The translations under genes and the position numbers were made by a program. The notes beneath the pieces were generated by a model. It worked only from the letters and a program-made list of their open reading frames with translations. It searched no databases and was not told the DNA's origin. 64,000 nucleotides of DNA, taken from contig SCQQ01000005.1 in NCBI GenBank assembly GCA_004299095.1, forward strand, positions 37,384-101,383. Reading direction: 5' to 3'. Shown here piece by piece: positions 1-8,725 of this stretch. Each line of letters opens with the position of its first letter. Position 1 is the stretch's first letter. This stretch comes from Burkholderiaceae bacterium. Its GTDB lineage: Bacteria > Pseudomonadota > Gammaproteobacteria > Burkholderiales > Burkholderiaceae_C.

Positions 1-1
1 T

Positions 2-1540
2 GATCCCTACGCGCTGCTGAACCGCGTGCCCGCGGCAGCGGCCAGCGCCATCGGGGCCGATACGTCGGTTCTCTGGCGGCTCGAACCCAACCAGCTCGCG
101 TTGCGCGTCGTCGCCGGCGTCGGCCTCGTCGATGAGGAAGCTGAAGGCGCCCTGATGGCCAATCGGGTGGACACGCCGCCCGGCTTTGCACTCGCGGAAG
201 CCCGGCCAATCATCATCGAGGATTACCGGCAGGAGCGGCGTTTCGACGTACCGCACTGGCTGCTGCGCCAGGGGCTCGTGAGCGGCATCCTGGTGCCGCT
301 GCGGGATCGCGGCCGCACCATCGGCGTGCTGGCGCTCCGGTCGCGCCGGGCGCAGCACTTTGGCGACGACGAGGTCTACTTCCTGCGCTCGCTGGTCAAT
401 CTGCTCTCGAGCAGCCTGCAGCGCGCCGAAAGCGAAGAGGCGCTCGCCCATGCGCAACGGCTGCAAGGCATCGGCCGGCTCACGGGTAGCGTGGCGCACG
501 ATTTCAACAACCTGCTCACAGTGATCCAGGGCAACTTGCAGATGCTCGCCGCGCTGCCGGCGCTGCGCGAAGGCGATGGACGACGGCTGGTCGCCGCGGT
601 AACGCGCGCGAGCCAGCGCGGCACCGAACTCACGGGCAGACTGCTGGCGTTCTCACGCCGCCAGACCCTGCGGCCGGCGCGCGTCGATGTTGCGGCCACG
701 CTGCACGCGCTGGCCGACATGCTGCATCACACGCTGGACCCGCGCATCCGCATTACGGTCGATGTGGCGCCAGCCTGCCCGCCATGTCGCGCAGATCCCG
801 GCCAACTCGAATCGGCCTTGCTGAATATCGCGATCAACGCCCGCGATGCCATGTCCGAAGGCGGTTTGCTGGCCTTCAGCGCCGCACCGGCCGCCGGCGA
901 CTGCGTCGCCATCACCATCACCGATACCGGCTGCGGGATGTCGGCGCTGGAGCGCGAGCGCGCGTTCGAGCCGTTCTTCACGACCAAGGAGACAGGCCGC
1001 GGTACGGGCCTTGGGCTGAGTACGGTGCATGGCTTCATCCTGCAATCCGGCGGCAGCGTCGATCTGGCGAGCGAACCGGGCCGCGGAACGACGGTCACGC
1101 TCCGCCTCCCCAGCTGGCACGAGTCCGCGGACGTCACGCCGCCCGAACCGGACGCGTTGCCGCTGCCGCCGGGGCTGCGCGTGCTGTTGGTCGAAGACGA
1201 AGACGAAGTGCGCGAGCTGGCGCACGCGGCCCTCGTGTCGCTCGGCTGCACGGTCACGGCCAACGCGGATGCCGCGCAGGCACTGATCACGCTCGAACGT
1301 GAGCCGTCTTTCGACCTGCTGGTCAGCGATATCGAGCTCGGCGACGGCATGCGCGGGACCGAACTGGCCCGGCAGGCAACGCAGCGCAACGCGCGCATCG
1401 CGGTCTTGCTGGTGTCAGGCTTGGTGGCAGAAGCGAGCCCGGCCGATGCGTCGCGGCGCTGGGAGCGGTTACGCAAGCCCTGCACCCGCGGGGAGCTGGC
1501 GCGCGCGCTTTCGCGTGCGCTGGCGGCGCGCCGCCCTTGA
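2..1540 (+). CDS. Hybrid sensor histidine kinase with GAF and receiver domains (5' end outside window)
   Basis: The reading frame is already open at the left edge, so the start lies upstream; the GTG at 26 is probably internal. About residues 10-130 look like a GAF sensor domain. A HisKA H-box follows (SVAHDFNNLL, phospho-acceptor His), then the ATPase N-box (NIAINARDAM), G1 (DTGCGM), F-box (FEPFFTTK) and G2 (GTGLGLSTVHG). After a short proline-rich linker comes a C-terminal receiver domain (VLLVEDEDEVRELA, acceptor Asp in LVSDIEL). A cytoplasmic kinase that autophosphorylates on His and passes the phosphate to its own receiver is expected. The visible part has no membrane segment and no DNA-binding output domain. 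The signal is unknown. It converges on the Crp/Fnr gene 21 bases downstream. Confidence 0.88.
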   Translation, partial: DPYALLNRVPAAAASAIGADTSVLWRLEPNQLALRVVAGVGLVDEEAEGALMANRVDTPPGFALAEARPIIIEDYRQERRFDVPHWLLRQGLVSGILVPLRDRGRTIGVLALRSRRAQHFGDDEVYFLRSLVNLLSSSLQRAESEEALAHAQRLQGIGRLTGSVAHDFNNLLTVIQGNLQMLAALPALREGDGRRLVAAVTRASQRGTELTGRLLAFSRRQTLRPARVDVAATLHALADMLHHTLDPRIRITVDVAPACPPCRADPGQLESALLNIAINARDAMSEGGLLAFSAAPAAGDCVAITITDTGCGMSALERERAFEPFFTTKETGRGTGLGLSTVHGFILQSGGSVDLASEPGRGTTVTLRLPSWHESADVTPPEPDALPLPPGLRVLLVEDEDEVRELAHAALVSLGCTVTANADAAQALITLEREPSFDLLVSDIELGDGMRGTELARQATQRNARIAVLLVSGLVAEASPADASRRWERLRKPCTRGELARALSRALAARRP

Positions 1541-1561
1541 GCGTGCCGCCTTGAAACCACC

Positions 1562-2278
1562 TCAGTGGACCGGCGCCGCCAACCCGTTGCGCTCTATGAA
1601 TCCAGTCAGCGCGGCAACTTCCGGAATTTCGATGTCGCGCCGGCAGCGATCGCCCACGCGGATGACGTCGGCGCCGTCCAGCCGCGACAGCGCGCGGCTC
1701 ACCGATTCCAGAGTCATGCCCAGGTAGCTGCCGACTTCGGCGCGCGTCAGCGGCAACGTGATCTTGTCCGTGCGCAGCCCGCGCTCGGCCAGCGAACCCG
1801 CCCAGTTGCGCAGGAAATCGGCCACGCGCACGTCCGCCGGCAGCGTGGCCAGCGCCAACATCAATTCATGGTCGCGGTTGATCTTGCGGCTCATTGCCGC
1901 ATGCAGCGCAGCCAGCAGTTCTGGATACCGGGCGCTCGCGCTCAGCAGGTCTTCGTAGCGCAGCGACCAGACGTCGCCGGTGTCGAGCGCCACCGCGTCA
2001 CAACCGTAGCGCCCCTCCGCGATGCCGTCGAAACCGAGCCAGTCACCCTTGAAGTGCAACCCGACCACCTGCTCGCGACCGTCCGCAGCCAGGACGACGG
2101 CTTTGAAGAAGCCCGAGTTGGGAACGAAGAGCGACGCAAAGCGCGCGCCCGTCGTGTACAGCACGTCGCCCGCGCGCACGACCCGGCGCTGCATCGGCAC
2201 GTGATTGCGCAGCCGCTCCAGGGTAGTGCCGATCTCGTGGGCAGCCGTGCCCGGTTCGCGCAAATGCATGGTTTCCAT
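1562..2278 (-). CDS. Crp/Fnr-family transcriptional regulator
   Basis: A protein of 238 residues with an N-terminal cyclic-nucleotide-binding-like beta barrel (residues about 15-130: VVRAGDVLYTTGARFASLF, then EQVVGLHFKGDWLGFDGIAEG) and a C-terminal winged helix (recognition region LTRAEVGSYLGMTLESVSRALSRL). The glycine-phenylalanine string GDWLGFDGI is typical of the Fnr branch, but the N-terminal cysteine cluster that holds the Fnr iron-sulfur centre is absent. Direct oxygen sensing through a 4Fe-4S cluster is therefore unlikely. I chose the ATG at 2278 because GGAGA lies seven bases upstream; an earlier start at 2311 has no such site. It is divergent from the E1alpha operon and is a plausible regulator of it, which is inference. 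Confidence 0.88.
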   Translation of the reverse strand: METMHLREPGTAAHEIGTTLERLRNHVPMQRRVVRAGDVLYTTGARFASLFVPNSGFFKAVVLAADGREQVVGLHFKGDWLGFDGIAEGRYGCDAVALDTGDVWSLRYEDLLSASARYPELLAALHAAMSRKINRDHELMLALATLPADVRVADFLRNWAGSLAERGLRTDKITLPLTRAEVGSYLGMTLESVSRALSRLDGADVIRVGDRCRRDIEIPEVAALTGFIERNGLAAPVH

Positions 2279-2682
2279 GGTCTTCTCCAGGTTGCCCTCC
2301 CGCGACCACAAATCTGACCGTCACGCGCCAACGGCGGAGCAACCGTTCGTGTCTTTCGGTAACGATGCGTAAACCGCGGGTATCGACGGCTCGATGCGTC
2401 GGCCGGAGTTGCACCGGCTTGAACGAGGCGTTCATCGCCAGCTTGCGGGACCGAGCCGCGACAAGTAGCCCGTGAAACTCGCTCCGAACTCGGCCGCTCG
2501 GCGACCCATCTGGAAACTCAGGCCCGGCGCAACCGCGTCGGACCCGTCTGGAATCGGCTGCGGGCGCCCTTTGCGTGCAACCAGGACATCCGTCCGCCTC
2601 ATCACAAACCATTGCGCTGCATCAACTCGCCCCGCGATTCGGGAGGCCACACTGGCCACGAAATCGACAACGGAGAACGAGC
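2279..2682. other. Intergenic region between crp/fnr-like gene and E1alpha operon
   Basis: About 400 bases between two divergent genes, so the promoters of both should lie here. I saw no convincing sigma-54 -24/-12 pair (often found before acetoin dehydrogenase operons) and no TTGAT-N4-ATCAA Fnr box. No credible coding sequence was found. Confidence 0.5.
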
Positions 2683-3669
2683 ATGAAACCGACCGCGAAG
2701 CAGCAGCTTTGGATGTACGAGCGCATGGTCACGAGCCGATACCTCGAGGAATCGCTGTTGGCCGTGTACATGGAAGGCAAGACTCCGGTCTTCAACATGG
2801 GCGACGGCCCGATTCCCGGGGAAATGCACCTCTCCGACGGCCAGGAGCCGTGCGCGGTCGGCGTTTGCGCGCACCTGCAGGCGACGGACACCGTCACGTC
2901 GTACCACCGGCCGCACCACGTGGCGATTGCCAAAGGCGTGAATCTCGACCGCATGGTCGCGGAAATCATGGGCAAGAAGACGGGACTCAGCGGCGGCCGG
3001 GGTGGCCACATGCACTTGTTCGATCCGGCCGTCAACTTTTCCTGCGCCGGCATCGTCGCGCAAGGCCTGGCGCCCGCGGTGGGCGCGGCGCTGTCGCGCC
3101 ACCTGCAGAAAAAGCCGGGGGTCGCCGTCGCGTATCTGGGCGAAGGCGCGGCCAATGCGGGCGCTTTCCACGAATCCTTGAATCTCGCCAGCGTGTGGCA
3201 TTTGCCGGTGCTGTTCGTCATCGAGGACAACGCCTGGGGCATTTCGGTCAGCAAGAAGCAGTCGACGGCGGTTCCGCGCAACGACGTGCGCGCCGCCGGC
3301 TACGGCATGCCCGGCGTCCACGTGTCCGGCAACGACGCGGATGCGATCTTCGATGCGGCGGGCGAAATCATCGAGCGCATGCGCCAGGGCGGCGGACCGG
3401 CGCTCATGGAAATCGAGACGTATCGCCTGGCGGGTCACTTCGTCGGCGACGCCGAGGGCTACCGGCCCAAGGGAGAGAAGGAAGCGCTGGAAGCGAAGGA
3501 CCCGATTCCGGCCTATTCGAAGCGGCTGATCGCCGCCGGCGCCCTGACGCCGGAAGCCGATCGTGAACTGGTGGCAGCGGCACATGCCCGGGTCGATGCG
3601 GCCATCGGGTTCGGCCTGAAAAGCCCCTATCCCGCGCCCGAAGAGGCGCTCGAGCACGTTTTCGCGTGA
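2683..3669 (+). CDS. Thiamine-dependent 2-oxo-acid/acetoin dehydrogenase E1 component, alpha subunit
   Basis: A protein of 328 residues. The thiamine-diphosphate/Mg motif G-E/D-G-X(about 26)-N is present (YLGEGAANAGAF then VIEDN), as are the substrate-channel histidines in YHRPHH and the phosphorylation-loop region GGHMHLFD. It should form an alpha2beta2 E1 with the next gene, decarboxylating a 2-oxo acid or acetoin and reductively acylating a lipoyl domain. The start at 2683 is preceded by GGAGAACGAGC, a good ribosome site; the frame stays open upstream without homology. It is first of three co-directional genes, 53 bases before E1beta. The substrate (pyruvate, acetoin or branched-chain acid) cannot be fixed from sequence; overall look is closest to the pyruvate/acetoin type. 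Confidence 0.88.
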   Translation: MKPTAKQQLWMYERMVTSRYLEESLLAVYMEGKTPVFNMGDGPIPGEMHLSDGQEPCAVGVCAHLQATDTVTSYHRPHHVAIAKGVNLDRMVAEIMGKKTGLSGGRGGHMHLFDPAVNFSCAGIVAQGLAPAVGAALSRHLQKKPGVAVAYLGEGAANAGAFHESLNLASVWHLPVLFVIEDNAWGISVSKKQSTAVPRNDVRAAGYGMPGVHVSGNDADAIFDAAGEIIERMRQGGGPALMEIETYRLAGHFVGDAEGYRPKGEKEALEAKDPIPAYSKRLIAAGALTPEADRELVAAAHARVDAAIGFGLKSPYPAPEEALEHVFA

Positions 3670-3722
3670 AGGCGCAGCCGTGCCGACACGCACCGATCCG
3701 GACAAACACCGAGGAGAACGAT

Positions 3723-4775
3723 ATGACTGAAGCAGTGGCACGCGCCGCGCGCGAGACGGCGCAAGAGGCGGCGCAAAAGAGGCTGACGATCGCGCGCGCG
3801 ATGGCCGAAGCGATCGCGCAGGAAATGCGCGCCGACCCGCGCGTTTTCGTCATGGGAGAAGACATCGGGCCGCTCGGCGGCGTCTTCGGCAACACCCGCG
3901 GATTGATCGAGGAATTCGGGCCCGAGCGCATCCGCGACACGCCCATTTCCGAGACTGGGTTCATCGGCGCCGCAGTGGGCGCGGCGATCGACGGGATGCG
4001 ACCGGTGGTGGAATTGATGTTCGCCGACTTCGTCGGCGTATGCCTCGACATCATCTACAACGCCGCCGCGAAAAACTGCTACTTCTCCGGTGGCGGCGTT
4101 CACGTCCCGATGGTGCTCATGACCTCCACGGGCGGCGGCTACTCCGACGGCGGACAGCACTCGCAGTGCCTGTACGGCACGTTCGCGCACCTGCCCGGCA
4201 TGAAAGTGGTGGTGCCCAGCAACTCGTACGACGCCAAGGGCCTGATGACCGCCGCCATCCGCGACCCGAACCCGGTCATCTACATGTTCCACAAGCGGCT
4301 TCAGGGGATGGGTTGGCTCGGCACCGAAAAGGGTGCGACCATCGCCTGTCCGGAAGCGGCCTACACCGTCGAAATCGGCAAGGCAAAGACCGTGCGCGAA
4401 GGCTCCGACGTGACGATCGTGAGCCTCGGTCTCGGCGTGCATCTGGCGCTGCATGCGGCCGACACGCTGGCCCAGGAAGGTGTCGAAGCCGAAGTGGTGG
4501 ATTTGCGCTCGCTGGTGCCGCTGGATCGCGATCACGTTTTTGAGTCGGTCAAAAAAACGGGCCGGCTGATCGTGGTCGACGAGGACTACATGAGCTACGG
4601 GATTACCGGTGAAATCATCGCCACCGTCGCCGAGCGCGACGTCTCGGTCCTGAAAGCCAGCCCGCAGCGCGTTGCGTACCCGGATATTCCGATTCCCTAC
4701 AGCCGCCCGATGGAGTACTGGGCGCTGCCGTCGGCGGAAAAAATCGTCGCCGCGTTCCGCGAGATGGAGAAATAA
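3723..4775 (+). CDS. Thiamine-dependent 2-oxo-acid/acetoin dehydrogenase E1 component, beta subunit
   Basis: A protein of 350 residues starting at an ATG preceded by GAGGAGAACGAT. It carries the beta-subunit pyrimidine-binding domain (VFVMGEDIGPLGGVFGNT, ISETGFIGAAVGAA) and a transketolase C-terminal domain (VTIVSLGLGVHLALHAAD, LIVVDEDYMSYGITGEI, AYPDIPIPYSRPME). It pairs with the preceding alpha subunit. The first 20 residues are alanine/arginine-rich and not part of the conserved fold. Three bases separate its stop from the lipoyl-domain gene, so co-translation is likely. Family assignment is firm; the physiological substrate is not. Confidence 0.9.
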   Translation: MTEAVARAARETAQEAAQKRLTIARAMAEAIAQEMRADPRVFVMGEDIGPLGGVFGNTRGLIEEFGPERIRDTPISETGFIGAAVGAAIDGMRPVVELMFADFVGVCLDIIYNAAAKNCYFSGGGVHVPMVLMTSTGGGYSDGGQHSQCLYGTFAHLPGMKVVVPSNSYDAKGLMTAAIRDPNPVIYMFHKRLQGMGWLGTEKGATIACPEAAYTVEIGKAKTVREGSDVTIVSLGLGVHLALHAADTLAQEGVEAEVVDLRSLVPLDRDHVFESVKKTGRLIVVDEDYMSYGITGEIIATVAERDVSVLKASPQRVAYPDIPIPYSRPMEYWALPSAEKIVAAFREMEK

Positions 4776-4778
4776 GAC

Positions 4779-5009
4779 ATGACGGAGGTCAGGATAGCGA
4801 GCGACCTGTGGGACGACGACAAGGAAGCGGTGATCACCTCCTGGTCCTACGAAGACGGCGCCGAAGTCCAGGAAGGCGACGCGGTCGCAGAGATCATGGT
4901 GGAAAAGGCGCAAATCGAAATCAGCGCGCCGGCCTCGGGCGTCCTCCATATCCGCGAGCCTGAGGACGCCATCGTCAGCCGCGGCGCCGTAATCGCAACG
5001 ATCGAGTGA
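4779..5009 (+). CDS. Free-standing lipoyl (biotinyl-lipoyl) domain protein
   Basis: Only 76 residues and consisting of a single lipoyl-attachment fold: EVQEGDAVAEIMVEKAQIEI, with the acceptor Lys in VEKAQ at the hairpin turn, then PASGVLHIREPEDAIVSRG. In ordinary complexes this domain is the N-terminus of the E2 acyltransferase; here there is no E1-binding domain, no catalytic HxxxDG domain and no E3 gene follows. The protein may be a mobile acyl carrier serving E1 in trans, or may work with an E2 encoded elsewhere. It is the third gene of the E1 operon and converges on ftsH. Confidence 0.85.
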   Translation: MTEVRIASDLWDDDKEAVITSWSYEDGAEVQEGDAVAEIMVEKAQIEISAPASGVLHIREPEDAIVSRGAVIATIE

Positions 5010-5052
5010 GCGGCATCGAGCCCCGCCGGCGCCATCCGGGTGGCATCGCCAA

Positions 5053-6900
5053 TCACGCCTCGGGTCGAACGGTGCCGGTGAGCCGGCGCAAGTCCGCTTC
5101 ATCGAGCGTTTCCCTGACGAGCAGTTCACGCGCGGCGCGATCGAGCACTTCGCGGTGCTGCTCGAGGATGCGCGTGGCCTCCGCAAAGGCGTCCATGACG
5201 ATGCCGCGGACGGCTTCGTCGATGCGCTGCTGCGTCTGCGGGCTGACTCCGGGGGCACCGGCGATGCCTTGGCCCGGAATGTCCAGGAAACGCGGCCGCT
5301 CCGCTTCATAAGCGACGTATCCCAGCGCCTCGTCCATGCCGTAGCGCGTCACCATGTCGCGGGCGATATCGGTGACTTTTGCCAGGTCGTCGGCAGCACC
5401 GGTGGACAGGTGTCCGAACACCAGCTTTTCCGAAGCGCGACCGCCGAGCAGCACCATGATCTTGCGCTCCAGCTCCTCGCGCGTCATCAGGAAGCGGTCT
5501 TCGGTCGGTCGCTGGATGGTGTAGCCCAGCGCGCCGATGCCGCGCGGAATGATCGACACCTTGTGCACCGGGTCGACGCCCGGCAGCGCCAGTGCCACCA
5601 GCGCGTGACCCATCTCGTGGAAAGCGACGACCTCGCGCTCGCGCGGGTTGAGCACGCGGTTCTTCTTCTCCAGGCCGGCGACGATGCGCTCGATGGCGAC
5701 GGTGAAATCCTGCAGGCTCACTTCGTTGGCCTGGCGTCGCGTTGCCGCCAGCGCCGCCTCGTTGCACAGATTGGCCAGGTCGGCACCGGAGAAACCGGTG
5801 GTGAGCGCCGCCACCTGCTCCAGATCGACGCCGTCGGCCAGGTGAATCTTGCGCACATGGACTTTCAGGATCTGCACACGACCGGGCTTGTCGGGTCGAT
5901 CGACCAGCACCTGACGGTCGAAACGACCGGCGCGCAGCAGCGCCGGGTCGAGGATTTCGGGGCGATTGGTAGCCGCCAGCAGCACCACGCCCGACGAGCT
6001 GTCGAAGCCGTCGAGTTCCACCAGCAACTGCTGCAGCGTCTGCTCGCGCTCATCGTGGCCGCCGACCATGCCGCTCGCGCCGCGCGCACGGCCCAGTGCA
6101 TCGAGCTCGTCAATGAAGATGATGGCGGGCGCTTTCTCGCGCGCTTGTTCGAACAGATCGCGCACGCGCGCCGCACCGACGCCCACGAACATCTCGACGA
6201 ATTCCGTGCCGCTGATGCTGAAGAACGGCACCGCCGCCTCGCCGGCCACGGCCTTGGCCAGCAGCGTCTTGCCGGTGCCGGGCGGCCCGACCAGCAGGAT
6301 GCCCTTGGGCATGCGCGCACCCAGCCGCCCGTAGCCCTGCGGATCCTTGAGAAAAGCGATGATTTCCTCCAGTTCAGCCTTGGCTTCATCGACTCCGGCG
6401 ACGTCGGCAAACGTGACGCCGGTGTCCTTTTCGACGTACACCTTGGCGCGGCTCTTGCCGATACTCATGAAGCCACCGACGCCGCCCATCCCGCCGGCAC
6501 GATTGGCAAAGTGCCGGATGAGAAAGAACCAGAGCCCGAAGAAGATGAGCGCTGGCAGCACCCACGACATCAGGTCGCGCAGCCAGGTGCTCTCGATCGC
6601 ACGCGAATAAGGGACCTTGTACTGGTCCAGCCAGTCGGCCTCCGCTGGTGTCACGCGATTGGCGACGATCGTCGTCTTGCCGTCTCTCGCTTCCTTAAGC
6701 TTGCCTGTGACCGTGGTATCGCGTATCACCACTTCGGCGACGCGGCCGGCGGCCAGCTCCTGCTGGAACTGGCTGAACGGCACCGGCGCCACGGTGCGTC
6801 CCTGCCACAGCGTCTGCAAAATCAGCAGCCCCAGTACCGCGAGCACCCAGTAGCCGATGTTCCATTGAAGTTTCGAATTGGGTTTGTGCGGGACGGGCAT
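5053..6900 (-). CDS. ftsH: ATP-dependent zinc metalloprotease FtsH
   Basis: A membrane-anchored AAA+ protease that extracts and degrades membrane and short-lived cytoplasmic proteins. With the ATG at 6900 it has 615 residues. Features in order are two membrane segments around an extracytoplasmic domain ([29 protein letters not shown]), Walker A (GPPGTGKT), Walker B ([12 protein letters not shown]), the second region of homology ([21 protein letters not shown]) and the zinc site HEMGH with the downstream Asp region. AGGAA lies eight bases before the ATG at 6900; a second ATG lies at 6906. It is shorter at the C-terminus than the housekeeping copy usually is, and it sits among stress genes rather than beside rlmE/folP, so it may be a second, accessory FtsH. 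Confidence 0.93.
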   Translation of the reverse strand: MPVPHKPNSKLQWNIGYWVLAVLGLLILQTLWQGRTVAPVPFSQFQQELAAGRVAEVVIRDTTVTGKLKEARDGKTTIVANRVTPAEADWLDQYKVPYSRAIESTWLRDLMSWVLPALIFFGLWFFLIRHFANRAGGMGGVGGFMSIGKSRAKVYVEKDTGVTFADVAGVDEAKAELEEIIAFLKDPQGYGRLGARMPKGILLVGPPGTGKTLLAKAVAGEAAVPFFSISGTEFVEMFVGVGAARVRDLFEQAREKAPAIIFIDELDALGRARGASGMVGGHDEREQTLQQLLVELDGFDSSSGVVLLAATNRPEILDPALLRAGRFDRQVLVDRPDKPGRVQILKVHVRKIHLADGVDLEQVAALTTGFSGADLANLCNEAALAATRRQANEVSLQDFTVAIERIVAGLEKKNRVLNPREREVVAFHEMGHALVALALPGVDPVHKVSIIPRGIGALGYTIQRPTEDRFLMTREELERKIMVLLGGRASEKLVFGHLSTGAADDLAKVTDIARDMVTRYGMDEALGYVAYEAERPRFLDIPGQGIAGAPGVSPQTQQRIDEAVRGIVMDAFAEATRILEQHREVLDRAARELLVRETLDEADLRRLTGTVRPEA

Positions 6901-7488
6901 GAGCATATTTCCTGCATGGGCTTCGTGGGCCGGTTCGGGCAGCTTAACCCCGAACCGTGCAGGAGCAGCAAGTGCCGTGCGAGCCTTCGTCCGTTCGAGC
7001 CACTTCCCACCGAAACCAGGTGCCCATCGCACAAACGCGTTGGCGGCACGGCTTGTTCCGACGCGCAAAGCGGATCATGGAACGAAAAATCCGACCGCGA
7101 GGCATGCGTTTGATCTGGCGCAATCCCGGGCCGCGCCCGTGGTGTGCAATCCCCAGATTCGAGACCCTGACGTTCCCGACGCAGATCGACGAACGGTCCG
7201 AGCGCATGCGGCGCTCGATAAAGCGGAGGATTCAGCTTATGGTTATCGCGGTGGCAACAGCGACGTCGCGCGCATGGCTTTTTCGTTCGCGCTTTATCGG
7301 CGGCTCGACAGTCTCTTCATCAAGAACAAGGCAGGCGCGAGCACGCGCGCTTTGAAGGTGGATAAGCCGCGAATGTGCAGTTATCCACTCGCTGAACTTT
7401 CATCGCTTCAGACGAGTCCGGGGCATCCGCGGGCATTTTTATGTCTGGGAATCAATGCTCTGGCCACTAGAGTTGCAGGGGACGACGA
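6901..7488. other. Intergenic region between ftsH and the TehA-like gene
   Basis: Almost 590 bases between two divergent genes. Several reading frames cross it but none resembles a known protein and none has a good ribosome site. The promoters for ftsH (leftward) and the TehA-like gene (rightward) should lie here. No clear sigma-32 or sigma-70 consensus was identified by eye. Confidence 0.4.
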
Positions 7489-8547
7489 ATGAACACGGGA
7501 TTGATCGCGCAGCTGCGCACGTCGATCAAGGACATGTCGCCCGGATATTTCAGCATGGTGATGGCTACAGGCATCGTGTCATTAGCCGCGTATCTGCTGG
7601 GCGTTCCGGTGCTGCCGCATGCGCTGTTCGCACTGAACTGGGTGCTGTTCGTGATCATCTGCCTGCTCGCCATCGCGCGCGTGATCTGGTATCCGTGGCG
7701 CACGCTGGGTGATCTGGTCGACCACCTGCGCGCGCCCGGGTTCTTCACTTTCGTTGCCGCCTGCTCGATCCTCGCGAGCCAGAGCCTGCTGATCGGCAAA
7801 AGCCTGCCCGTCGCGGCGGCACTGGGCACGATCGGCGGCCTCGCATGGATCGTCCTGACCTACACGATCTTCACCGTGTTGACGGTGAAGTCAAACAAGC
7901 CGAGCCTAGATCACGGCATCAACGGCGGCTGGCTGCTTGCCGTGGTCGCCACGCAGTCGATGGCCGTGATCGGCGCACAAATTGCCGGTGAGGTGCCGCA
8001 GCCGGCGCGCATGGAGCTGAATTACTTCGCGCTGTCGATGTGGTTGTTCGGCGGAATGCTCTACATCTGGATGATGTCGCTGATCTTCTATCGCTACACC
8101 TTCTTTGAATTTTCCCCCGCTGACCTGTCGCCGCCCTACTGGATCAACATGGGTGCGATGGCCATTTCAACTCTGGCGGGCGCGTTGTTGATCGTCAACG
8201 CGCCGCACGCGCCGTTCCTCGAATCGACGCTGCCGTTCCTCAAAGGGTTCACGGTGTTCTACTGGGCCACCGGCACCTGGTGGATTCCGATGCTGTTCGT
8301 GCTGGCGATCTGGCGCCACGGCATCCGTCGATTCCCGTTCACCTACGACCCGATGTACTGGGGCGCCGTTTTTCCGATTGGCATGTACGCGGCAAGCACC
8401 TTGCGCATGAAGCAAGCGATGGGCCTGGATTTTCTCGGCCTGCTGCCACAGCTGATGTTCGGCATCGGCCTCGTCACCTGGGTTGTCCTGTTCATCGGGC
8501 AGTTGCGCGCGCTGCGCCGGCATTGGGTCGCTTCGCGCGGCGCGTGA
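7489..8547 (+). CDS. SLAC1/TehA-type C4-dicarboxylate/tellurite-resistance membrane transporter
   Basis: A protein of 352 residues with about ten hydrophobic helices and the family opening SPGYFSMVMATGIVSLAA. Other family strings include MWLFGGMLYIWMMSLIFYRY and FPIGMYAASTLRM near the C-terminus. Members of this family are anion channels or exporters for C4-dicarboxylates, sulfite and related anions, and some give tellurite resistance. The substrate cannot be chosen here. The gene stands alone, rightward, with a long leader upstream and the convergent baeRF gene downstream. Confidence 0.85.
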   Translation: MNTGLIAQLRTSIKDMSPGYFSMVMATGIVSLAAYLLGVPVLPHALFALNWVLFVIICLLAIARVIWYPWRTLGDLVDHLRAPGFFTFVAACSILASQSLLIGKSLPVAAALGTIGGLAWIVLTYTIFTVLTVKSNKPSLDHGINGGWLLAVVATQSMAVIGAQIAGEVPQPARMELNYFALSMWLFGGMLYIWMMSLIFYRYTFFEFSPADLSPPYWINMGAMAISTLAGALLIVNAPHAPFLESTLPFLKGFTVFYWATGTWWIPMLFVLAIWRHGIRRFPFTYDPMYWGAVFPIGMYAASTLRMKQAMGLDFLGLLPQLMFGIGLVTWVVLFIGQLRALRRHWVASRGA

Positions 8548-8725
8548 GCGCACACAGCGACCATTGGCTTCGCTTGACACAGCTGTCCGTGGGCTCTGGC
8601 TTACCCAAATGCGAACCGCACGCCAACGGCCTGGGCGCCGCCCGTGGAGCCAAACCCACCGAAGCCGGGCCCGTGGCCATTTACCGCTTTTTGGCCGATC
8701 CCAGCGTGCCGAGTGCGATTTTCAA

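Noticed and set aside
2312..2682. Sigma-54 promoter for the E1 operon
   Set aside because: No TGGCAC-N5-TTGC-like pair was found on the plus strand before 2683.
3627..5309. Leftward 560-codon open frame opposite the E1beta and lipoyl genes
   Set aside because: Composition is that of a GC-rich antisense frame (His/Asp/Gly/Val-rich without any fold), while the opposite strand has unmistakable E1beta motifs.
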